From: Bacteroidaceae bacterium
Lineage (GTDB): Bacteria; Bacteroidota; Bacteroidia; Bacteroidales; Bacteroidaceae
Length of the DNA: 64,000 bases
Direction of reading: 5' to 3'
Assembly (NCBI GenBank): GCA_024683455.1
Contig: JAIKYE010000078.1
Span: forward strand, 1-64,000
Below are positions 30,797-38,180 of the stretch, piece by piece. Numbering within the stretch: position 1 is the stretch's first letter; the number at the start of each line of letters is the position of its first letter. The position numbers and the translations under genes were made by a program. The notes beneath the pieces were generated by a model that worked only from the letters and a program-made list of their open reading frames with translations, did no database searches and was not told where the DNA came from.

Positions 30797-32248
30797 CTAT
30801 CCTACGCTTCCTTCCAGACTTACGCCCAGCAGTTTCTGTGCTTCTACGGCGAACTCCATGGGAAGTTTGTTTATTACCTCTTTAGCGTATCCGTTTACTA
30901 TTAGGCTCACAGCCTCCTCAGTATTAATGCCACGTTGATTGCAATAGAAGAGCTGATCCTCTGAAATCTTGCTGGTCGTTGCTTCATGCTCCACCACCGC
31001 CGTATCATTATGAACATCCATATATGGGAAAGTATGAGCACCGCACTTACTGCCCAGCAGCAGCGAGTCGCAGCTGCTATAGTTGCGGGCATTATCAGCA
31101 GTCTTGGCTACCTTTACCAAACCACGATAGGCATTCTGACTCTTTCCTGCACTGATACCCTTACTGATGATTGTGCTCTTAGTATTCTTGCCTATGTGAA
31201 TCATCTTGGTGCCTGTATCAGCTTGCTGATAGTTATTGGTCACGGCCACGCTATAGAACTCGGCCTGCGCCCCTTCTCCACTCAGCACACAGCTGGGATA
31301 TTTCCATGTGATGGCACTACCCGTCTCCACCTGGGTCCAAGAGAGGCGACTGTTCCTACCTCTCAGGTGACCACGTTTGGTTACCAAGTTCAGCACACCG
31401 CCCTTACCCTCAGCATCACCAGGGTACCAGTTTTGAACGGTACTGTACTTCACCTCAGCATTCTCCTTCACCACAATCTCCACGATGGCAGCATGCAATT
31501 GGTTCTCGTCGCGCATCGGAGCTGTACAACCCTCCAGATAACTTACGTAGGCATCATCGTCACATACGATAAGGGTACGCTCAAACTGGCCCGTTCCTCT
31601 GGCGTTGATGCGGAAATAAGTACTCAACTCCATGGGGCAACGAACACCCGTGGGAATATAGACAAAGGAGCCGTCCGAGAATACAGCTGAATTAAGGGCT
31701 GCAAAGAAGTTATCCTTGTAAGGCACCACACTGCCCAAGTATTCACGTACCAGTTCGGGGTGTTCCTTCACGGCCTCGCTGATAGAGCAGAAGATAATGC
31801 CCTTTTCCTTCAGCTTCTCACGGAAGGTAGTCTTCACGCTCACCGAGTCCATCACAGCATCTACCGCCGTACCGCTCAGTGCCAGACGCTCCTCCAAGGG
31901 GATGCCTAACTTATCGAAGGTTTTCATCAGCTCGGGATCTATCTCTTTGGTGTTTCCAGAATTTCCAGACTTTCCTGCCGTGGGATTGGCGTAGTAGCTT
32001 ATATCCTGATAGTCTATCTCAGGCATCTTCAGGTGTCCCCATGTAGGAGCCTCCAGCGTTTGCCAATAGCGAAAAGCATTCAGTCGGAACTCCAACAACC
32101 AGTCGGGTTCCCCTTTTTTCTCAGAGATCAGTCTTACCACATCCTCCGAGAGTCCTTTATCTATCACCTCGGTCTGTACATCGGTAGTGAAGCCGTATTC
32201 GTACTTCTTCTCCGCTACCTCGCGCACAAACTTATTTTTATTATCCAT
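30797..32248 (-). CDS. sufB: Fe-S cluster assembly protein SufB
   Basis: Main scaffold on which SUF clusters are built. The 483 residues match the usual length and show [33 protein letters not shown] and the C-terminal [14 protein letters not shown] segment. First gene of the sufBCDS operon, which lacks regulator genes such as sufR. Divergent from the L-galactose operon. Confidence 0.97.
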   Translation of the reverse strand: MDNKNKFVREVAEKKYEYGFTTDVQTEVIDKGLSEDVVRLISEKKGEPDWLLEFRLNAFRYWQTLEAPTWGHLKMPEIDYQDISYYANPTAGKSGNSGNTKEIDPELMKTFDKLGIPLEERLALSGTAVDAVMDSVSVKTTFREKLKEKGIIFCSISEAVKEHPELVREYLGSVVPYKDNFFAALNSAVFSDGSFVYIPTGVRCPMELSTYFRINARGTGQFERTLIVCDDDAYVSYLEGCTAPMRDENQLHAAIVEIVVKENAEVKYSTVQNWYPGDAEGKGGVLNLVTKRGHLRGRNSRLSWTQVETGSAITWKYPSCVLSGEGAQAEFYSVAVTNNYQQADTGTKMIHIGKNTKSTIISKGISAGKSQNAYRGLVKVAKTADNARNYSSCDSLLLGSKCGAHTFPYMDVHNDTAVVEHEATTSKISEDQLFYCNQRGINTEEAVSLIVNGYAKEVINKLPMEFAVEAQKLLGVSLEGSVG

Positions 32249-32268
32249 TTATAGTCTCTTTGAGGGGG

Positions 32269-32276
32269 CGAAGTTA
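32269..32276 (-). promoter_or_regulatory. -7-like box of the suf operon
   Basis: Minus-strand TAACTTCG followed by CCCCCT, 21 bp upstream of sufB. It deviates by one base from TAnnTTTG, but the same TAACTTTGCCCCCT arrangement stands in front of the S41 protease gene (46890-46897). No well-spaced -33 TTG was found. Confidence 0.5.
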
Positions 32277-32288
32277 CAAATTTTATTT

Positions 32289-32305
32289 GGTTTATCTTTG
32301 ATAAA
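32289..32305. promoter_or_regulatory. Perfect 17-bp inverted repeat upstream of sufB
   Basis: GTTTATCTTTGATAAAC: 7-bp arms and a 3-nt centre, in the intergenic region between sufB and the L-galactose operon, 13 bp upstream of the suf -7 box. Position and symmetry fit a dimeric repressor or activator site; the protein is unknown. Confidence 0.45.
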
Positions 32306-32383
32306 CAGTTTTTTTTTCCGTTTAAATAACAAAAATCACATCTCCGCAAATACGCAAACATATGTTTTTTTGTCACTCTTCGC

Positions 32384-32413
32384 TTGGCGTTTGATAAAAT
32401 AGTATTACCTTTG
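32384..32413 (+). promoter_or_regulatory. Promoter of the L-galactose operon
   Basis: TTG (32384-32386), 19 bp, TACCTTTG (32406-32413), then the first start codon at 32451. Confidence 0.75.
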
Positions 32414-32450
32414 CGGTGTTATAAACAAAAAAGTAACAACTTTAAACTAT

Positions 32451-33398
32451 ATGGAATACCGAAAACTTGGAAAAACTGGTTTGCAGGTTTCTGCATTGAG
32501 CTTTGGTGCCTCGTCGCTGGGCGGGGTCTTTCATACAATCGACGAAGGACGGGCCATAGAAACCGTCGGTGTTGCTCTCGAGGGGGGTATGAACCTGATA
32601 GATGTATCACCTTACTACGGTCACTATAAGGCTGAAATGGTGCTGGGCAAGGCTCTCAGGCAACTGCCACGCGACAAATACATTCTCTCCACAAAGGTTG
32701 GACGCTACGGCAAGAATGGCGTGAACACGTGGGACTACAGCGGCAAGCGAGCGCAGGAAAGCGTTTATGAAAGTATGGACCGACTGGGCGTGGAGCACAT
32801 CGACTTGATTCACGTTCACGACATAGAATTCCAGGCTTCGCTCCCTGGCGGCTTACAGAAGGTTGTAGATGAGACGCTCCCCGCATTAGTAGAGCTAAAG
32901 CAGAAGGGCATCGTGAGCCATGTGGGTATCACAGACCTTCAGATACCTAATTTGCGCTGGGTCATCGACCACAGTCCCGAAGGTACCGTAGAGACCGTAC
33001 TGAACTTCTGCCATTTCTGCCTGAATGATGATGCGCTTGCCGACAATTTGGATTACTTCGAGAGTCGCGGCATAGGCCTTATCAATGCCTCACCACTCAG
33101 CATGGGATTGCTCAGCATGCGTGGTGTGCCCGATTGGCATCCGGCACCCAAGCCCCTCGTTGAGGCATGCCATTGTGCCGCCGAACATTGCGCTGCCAAG
33201 GGCTATCCCATCGAGAAACTGGCCATGCAGTTCTCTGTGAGCAATCCCCGTGTACCCTCTACCCTTTTCTCATCAGCCAACCCTGACAATGTGCGCCGCA
33301 ACCTGCAATACATCAACGACCCCATCGACTGGCAGTTGGTAAAGGAAGTACAAGATATCATTGGCAACCAAAAAAGAGTGACATGGAAAAACTCTTAA
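32451..33398 (+). CDS. Aldo/keto reductase, probable L-galactose 1-dehydrogenase
   Basis: Predicted to oxidise L-galactose to L-galactono-1,5-lactone with NAD(P). The 315-residue protein is an aldo/keto reductase: LDVSPYYG-type Asp/Tyr (NLIDVSPYYGHY), catalytic Lys in ILSTKVGRYG and His in LIHVHDIEF, close in feel to plant L-galactose dehydrogenase. A pathway of this gene order was described in Bacteroides vulgatus. L-fucose is a possible alternative substrate, but the downstream genes of the operon fit L-galactose. No signal peptide: cytoplasmic. The next gene overlaps by 16 nt. Confidence 0.85.
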   Translation: MEYRKLGKTGLQVSALSFGASSLGGVFHTIDEGRAIETVGVALEGGMNLIDVSPYYGHYKAEMVLGKALRQLPRDKYILSTKVGRYGKNGVNTWDYSGKRAQESVYESMDRLGVEHIDLIHVHDIEFQASLPGGLQKVVDETLPALVELKQKGIVSHVGITDLQIPNLRWVIDHSPEGTVETVLNFCHFCLNDDALADNLDYFESRGIGLINASPLSMGLLSMRGVPDWHPAPKPLVEACHCAAEHCAAKGYPIEKLAMQFSVSNPRVPSTLFSSANPDNVRRNLQYINDPIDWQLVKEVQDIIGNQKRVTWKNS

Positions 33399-34282
33399 TT
33401 ATTGATGCCCACTCTCACCTGTGGCTGAAGCAAGATACCATGGTGGATGGCAGCCCCATCCGCACGCTCCAGCCGAATGCCAGCCGCTCGGAATTCTTTG
33501 GCGAGGAACGCCAGATGTTACCACCCTTCATGATTGACGGCAAGAATACTGCTGAGGTGTTCCTCTCTAACATGGATTATGCACAGGTAGGTGCCGCCGT
33601 AGTAGTGCAGGAAGTCATCGACGGCAATCAAAACGCATACCTCACAGAAGTGCAGGCGAAGTACCCCAATCGCTTCTTCTGCATGGGCATGGCTTGGACG
33701 TTGGAGGAAGCCGAGATGGTACAGAAGGCCGGTCTGCGCGGCATCGCCTTCCCAGGGCACCGTATGAAGGAATCGCTGCATACACTCATGCCCATCTTCA
33801 AATTCATGGAGGAACAGGGTATGATGCTTTCTATGTGCTTAGGCGAAACGCCGAGACAGATAGCAGAGATGGCAGAGGTGATACAGGAATGCCCCAAGCT
33901 TAAAGTTGCCATCGGACACTTCGGAATGGTCACCACGTCAGCTTTTGAAAGTCAGGTGAAGTTGGCACTCGAAGGCCCCTGTGTAATGATAGAAAGCGGA
34001 GGTATCACATGGCTCTACAACGCCGAGTTCTATCCGTTCCCGTCTGCTGTACGCAGCATGCGCCAAGCCGCCGACTGGGTAGGTATCGACCGTCTGATGT
34101 GGGGCTCTGATTATCCTCGCACCATCACCGCCATCACCTACCGTATGAGTTACGATTTCCTCTTCCGCAGCAACCTTTTCACCCCTGAGGAGCAAGCTGC
34201 TTTCTTAGGCCAGAACGCCCAGCGTTTCTATGACTTCAAGAATCTGCCAGACCTACCTTACATAAAAAATATGAGTGAATAA
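33383..34282 (+). CDS. Amidohydrolase, probable L-galactono-1,5-lactonase
   Basis: Member of the amidohydrolase 2 family (COG3618-like, relatives of L-fuconolactonase). The 299 residues begin LLIIDAHSHLW with the metal-binding HxH, and GSDYPRT near the C-terminus supplies the catalytic Asp. It would open the lactone made by the preceding dehydrogenase to L-galactonate. The 16-nt overlap with the dehydrogenase gene points to tight coupling. Confidence 0.83.
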   Translation: MEKLLIIDAHSHLWLKQDTMVDGSPIRTLQPNASRSEFFGEERQMLPPFMIDGKNTAEVFLSNMDYAQVGAAVVVQEVIDGNQNAYLTEVQAKYPNRFFCMGMAWTLEEAEMVQKAGLRGIAFPGHRMKESLHTLMPIFKFMEEQGMMLSMCLGETPRQIAEMAEVIQECPKLKVAIGHFGMVTTSAFESQVKLALEGPCVMIESGGITWLYNAEFYPFPSAVRSMRQAADWVGIDRLMWGSDYPRTITAITYRMSYDFLFRSNLFTPEEQAAFLGQNAQRFYDFKNLPDLPYIKNMSE

Positions 34283-34301
34283 CACAACCCACAAATAAAG
34301 T

Positions 34302-35606
34302 ATGGAAAAGAAACCCTTAGTTGAAAAAAAATATCTCATTACTTTCATTCTCATCACCTCGCTCTTTGCGCTGTGGGGCTTTGCCAACGACATCACCAAC
34401 CCCATGGTGGCAGCCTTCCAGACGGTGATGGAGCTATCTGCCGCCAAGGCCTCCATGATTCAGTTTGCCTTCTACGGAGGCTATGCTACGATGGCCATTC
34501 CTGCAGCTTTGTTTATCCGACGGTACAGTTACAAGGTAGGTATCCTTATCGGACTGGCACTCTACGCCATTGGAGCCTTCCTGTTTATCCCTGCAGCGCA
34601 ATTTCAGCAGTTCTCGTTCTTCTGTGTCTCGCTGTATATCCTCACCTTTGGACTGGCTTTTCTGGAGACGACGGCCAACCCATTCATACTTTCTTTGGGC
34701 GACAAGACCAACTCCACACGTCGTCTGAATCTGGCACAGGCCTTTAATCCCGTAGGCTCATTAAGCGGTATGGCCGTTGCATCCGTCATTGTCCTGCCGC
34801 AACTGCTTTCCGACAAGCGCGATGCCGCTGGTCAGATTATCTTTGACACGCTCTCCGAGGCCGAGAAGGCCGACATCCGCTTGCACGACCTTGCCATCAT
34901 CCGCGACCCTTACGTTGCCCTTGGCCTTATTGTGCTGATGATGTTCATCATTATAGGCATAACCAAGATGCCCAATGTCGCCGGCGATGGAACATCTTCC
35001 TCAGCGCCCTCGCACCGCCATACCCTGTGCCGCCTTTGGTACAACACCATCTATCGCTATGGTGTACTGGCTCAGGTGTTTTATGTGGCGGCTCAGATTA
35101 TGTGCTGGACCTTTATTATCCAGTATGCCGACCGCCTTGGCATCAACAAGGCAACGGCACAGATGTTCAATATCGCAGCTATGTCGCTGAATCTTTGCGG
35201 TCGCTTCATAGGTACCTTTATCATGCGTTACATCAACACTCGGCGTTTACTGATGATTTTCGGTATCTTTGCCTCCATCTTCACCCTTGGTGCCATCTGT
35301 CTCGATGGGCTTGCAGGCCTCTACAGCCTTGTGTGCATCAGTCTCTTTATGTCCATCATGTTCCCCACCATCTACGGCATAGCATTAGAGGATGTAGATA
35401 GTGAAGACACCACCCTTGGTGCTGCCTTTCTGGTGATGGCCATCGTTGGCGGAGCTTTGATGCCCCCACTGCAAGGTATGATTATCGACCTCGGCACCAT
35501 TGCCGGCTGGCCTGCTGTGAACGTTTCTTTCTGCCTGCCACTGCTATGTTTTTGTTTCATTACCATGTACGGCTACCGAACCTATTGTAAAATCAAAACT
35601 ACCTAA
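34302..35606 (+). CDS. MFS sugar permease of the FucP family
   Basis: Inner-membrane H+-sugar symporter of 434 residues with about 12 membrane segments. FucP-like features: WGFANDITNPM in the first helix, the ETTANPFI motif, and the loop with NLAQAFNPVGSL. In this operon it would import L-galactose; L-fucose is the classic FucP substrate and differs from L-galactose only at C6. Fourteen codons of the loop after helix 6 are Ser/Ala-rich. Confidence 0.87.
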   Translation: MEKKPLVEKKYLITFILITSLFALWGFANDITNPMVAAFQTVMELSAAKASMIQFAFYGGYATMAIPAALFIRRYSYKVGILIGLALYAIGAFLFIPAAQFQQFSFFCVSLYILTFGLAFLETTANPFILSLGDKTNSTRRLNLAQAFNPVGSLSGMAVASVIVLPQLLSDKRDAAGQIIFDTLSEAEKADIRLHDLAIIRDPYVALGLIVLMMFIIIGITKMPNVAGDGTSSSAPSHRHTLCRLWYNTIYRYGVLAQVFYVAAQIMCWTFIIQYADRLGINKATAQMFNIAAMSLNLCGRFIGTFIMRYINTRRLLMIFGIFASIFTLGAICLDGLAGLYSLVCISLFMSIMFPTIYGIALEDVDSEDTTLGAAFLVMAIVGGALMPPLQGMIIDLGTIAGWPAVNVSFCLPLLCFCFITMYGYRTYCKIKTT

Positions 35607-35609
35607 GAT

Positions 35610-36626
35610 ATGAAAGCTATACAGATCTCAGATACACATCTGCTGGAAGTCATTGAACTTCCGATGCCACAACCCGCTGCAGGCGAGGTGCTGCTGCGCA
35701 TTAGCTACGTCGGCTTTTGCGGTTCCGATCTTAACACCTGGCGCGGGCGCAACGCTTTGGCGCTGAAACCCGTTATCCCTGGGCACGAGATCAGTGCCAT
35801 CATAGAGAAGGTAGGCGAAGGTGTGCCCGCCAGTTTTCAGACAGGTCAGCTGGTCACCGTGGATCCATACACCGCCTGTGGCAATTGCCCCAGCTGCCGT
35901 CGCCGTCGTTTCAATGCCTGCCAGCACAACGAGACCTTAGGTGTTCAGCGCCATGGCGCTATGCGCGAGTACATCTGTGTTCCATGGCAAAAAGTGATTC
36001 CCGCCGAGGGACTTGCTCCCCAAGATGTTGCCCTCATAGAGCCCATGAGTGTAGGCTTCCACGCCGTGGATCGCGGTCAGATAACGGATGCAGATACCGT
36101 TCTCGTCATCGGTTGCGGCATGATTGGCGTAGGTGCTATTGTCAGAGCTAGCCTTCGTGGAGCCACTGTCATCGCTATGGATTTGGACGACGAGAAGTTG
36201 GCTCTTGCCCGCGAGTTGGGTGCCTCTGCTACCGTCAATAGCGGCACAGACGACATCCACGCCCGACTACAGGAGCTGACTGCCGGTGCTGGTCCCGATG
36301 TGGTCATCGAAGCTGTTGGCGCCGCTCCCACCTACAGCATTGCCATCAACGAGGTTGCCTTTACGGGGCGTGTCGTCTGCATCGGTTACGCCCCAGGCGA
36401 TGTCACCTTGCCCACCCGCTTCTTCGTGCAGAAGGAGTTGGACATTCGCGGTTCACGCAATGCCTTGCCTGATGACTTCCGCGCCGTTATCCGTTATCTG
36501 CGTCGTGGCACCTGTCCTACAACACGCCTCATCTCTGACATCATCTCTCCCCAGGATGCCGCTCAGGCTATGGCCGCTTGGGATGCCGCCCCAGGCAAAG
36601 TATTCAGGATATTAGTTAAGTTTTAG
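35610..36626 (+). CDS. Zinc-dependent dehydrogenase, probable L-galactonate 5-dehydrogenase
   Basis: Medium-chain dehydrogenase of 338 residues with catalytic zinc ligands (GFCGSD, GHE) and the four-Cys structural zinc site CGNCPSC-(7)-C, then a Rossmann fold (VIGCGMIGVGAI). Predicted to oxidise L-galactonate to D-tagaturonate, as LgoD of E. coli and the B. vulgatus enzyme do. The two flanking genes, a permease and a tagaturonate reductase, support this. Spacing is 3 bp on either side. Confidence 0.85.
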   Translation: MKAIQISDTHLLEVIELPMPQPAAGEVLLRISYVGFCGSDLNTWRGRNALALKPVIPGHEISAIIEKVGEGVPASFQTGQLVTVDPYTACGNCPSCRRRRFNACQHNETLGVQRHGAMREYICVPWQKVIPAEGLAPQDVALIEPMSVGFHAVDRGQITDADTVLVIGCGMIGVGAIVRASLRGATVIAMDLDDEKLALARELGASATVNSGTDDIHARLQELTAGAGPDVVIEAVGAAPTYSIAINEVAFTGRVVCIGYAPGDVTLPTRFFVQKELDIRGSRNALPDDFRAVIRYLRRGTCPTTRLISDIISPQDAAQAMAAWDAAPGKVFRILVKF

Positions 36627-36629
36627 CTT

Positions 36630-38099
36630 ATGAAAATCATCCAGTTTGGCGAGGGAAACTTCCTGCGAGCCTTTGTAGAATGGATTGTGCAGCAGATGAA
36701 CAGTGCCACGGGGGGAGGCTCTTCCGTTGTTATTGTAAAGCCACGTCCGGGTGACGGGCTGGATACCTTGCGCGCACAGGACTGTCGCTACCACGTGAAC
36801 CTGCAAGGCATGCTCGACGGTGAGACTATAGATTCCTTAGAGGAAATCACCTGTGTCAGTCAGGCCATAAACCCATACGAGGAGTACGATGCCTTTTTTG
36901 CGCTTGCCCAAGATCCTGAGGTGCGCTTTGTTGTCTCCAACACCACCGAGGCCGGCATCACTTTCCACCCCTCCTGTTGTCTCTCTGACACACCGCCCTC
37001 TTCCTATCCCGCCAAGCTCACGCAGTTGCTGTACCATCGTTTCCGCGCTTTCAACGGCGACCCCACCAAGGGCCTCATCATTCTGCCCTGTGAGTTGATT
37101 TTTGGCAATGGTCATCATTTGGAACACTGCATATATCAATATATTGACCTATGGAAAGCCGAGTTGGATAACGATTACGAAGTATTCCTGAAGTGGTTTG
37201 AGCAGTCATGTTCTGTCTGCACCACCCTTGTGGACCGCATTGTGCCAGGCTACCCCAAGAAAGATGCCAACATTCTTCAGGCTCGTCTGCCTCAGGCCGA
37301 CCCTTTACTGGTGCAGGCTGAGCCCTATCATCTATGGGTTATAGAGACAGCTCGTAACCTACCCTTGGAACAACTTGCCCACGAGTTCCCTGCTGACAAG
37401 GCAGGTCTGAACGTAGTGTTCACTACCGACGAGTCACCTTACCACCAACGCAAGGTCACCTTGCTGAATGGTCCCCATACAGTTCTTTCACCTGTAGCCT
37501 TCCTTGCAGGCTTGAACATCGTTCGTGATGCCTGTCTGCACGAAGTCATAGGCCCCTTTGTCCGTCACGTGATGTTCGATGAGCTGCTGCCCACGCTCAA
37601 CCTGCCCGAGGACGAGTTGCGCCGCTTTGCCTGCGATGTCATGGAGCGCTTCTGCAATCCCTTCGTTGACCACCAGCTCACCAGCATCATGCTCAACAGT
37701 TTCCCCAAGTTCCAAACGCGCGATCTACCCAGTCTCAAGACCTATCTCCAGCGCAAGGGCACACTGCCCCGCGGCATAGTCCTTGGTTTGGCTGCCATCT
37801 GCGCATATTACAGAGGAGGTCAGCGTGCCGACGGCACACCCATACAGCCCAATGACGACCCTCGCATCATGCGACTGCTCACCGATCTGTGGGAAACGGG
37901 AGATGCACGGGAAGTGGCCGAAGGAGTCTTAGCTGCCAAGGACCTCATCTGGCATGAGCATGGCGACCTGAACACCATCCCCGACCTTACCGACCTCCTC
38001 ACCGACAACATCGCCAGCATCTTAGAAAAGGGAATGATGGAAACAGTAAAAATAGTTGAGAGTGTAGAGTTGAGAGGCAGTTTAAAGAGTGAAAAGTGA
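36630..38099 (+). CDS. uxaB: Tagaturonate reductase (altronate oxidoreductase)
   Basis: Reduces D-tagaturonate to D-altronate with NADH. The 489-residue protein is a long-chain mannitol-type dehydrogenase: IIQFGEGNFLRAF at the N-terminus, VSNTTEAGI, and KVTLLNGPHTVLSP in the C-terminal domain, a UxaB rather than UxuB pattern. Its last codons (VESVELRGSLKSEK) are made of the low-complexity repeat that continues into the intergenic region, so the C-terminus has probably been extended by it. Confidence 0.92.
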   Translation: MKIIQFGEGNFLRAFVEWIVQQMNSATGGGSSVVIVKPRPGDGLDTLRAQDCRYHVNLQGMLDGETIDSLEEITCVSQAINPYEEYDAFFALAQDPEVRFVVSNTTEAGITFHPSCCLSDTPPSSYPAKLTQLLYHRFRAFNGDPTKGLIILPCELIFGNGHHLEHCIYQYIDLWKAELDNDYEVFLKWFEQSCSVCTTLVDRIVPGYPKKDANILQARLPQADPLLVQAEPYHLWVIETARNLPLEQLAHEFPADKAGLNVVFTTDESPYHQRKVTLLNGPHTVLSPVAFLAGLNIVRDACLHEVIGPFVRHVMFDELLPTLNLPEDELRRFACDVMERFCNPFVDHQLTSIMLNSFPKFQTRDLPSLKTYLQRKGTLPRGIVLGLAAICAYYRGGQRADGTPIQPNDDPRIMRLLTDLWETGDAREVAEGVLAAKDLIWHEHGDLNTIPDLTDLLTDNIASILEKGMMETVKIVESVELRGSLKSEK

Positions 38100-38173
38100 A
38101 AAATGTGAGATACCAACTTGTAAACTCTGAACTTACCACTGGCTCTAAACTCTAAACAATAAACTCTAAACTG
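38062..38173 (+). repeat. Low-complexity repeat tract between uxaB and uxaA
   Basis: Short degenerate units: GTTGAGAG/GAGTTGAGAG, AGTGAAAA twice, then TAAACTCT three times (38121, 38146, 38160). It begins inside the end of uxaB and runs to just before the uxaA start. Related AGTGAAA units occur at 45032-45060. No terminator or promoter box is evident in it. Confidence 0.6.
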
Positions 38174-38180
38174 AAAAGAC

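Noticed and set aside
34302-36626. Reading the operon as an L-fucose pathway
   Set aside because: The permease and early enzymes alone would allow it, but tagaturonate reductase and altronate dehydratase make sense only for L-galactonate.
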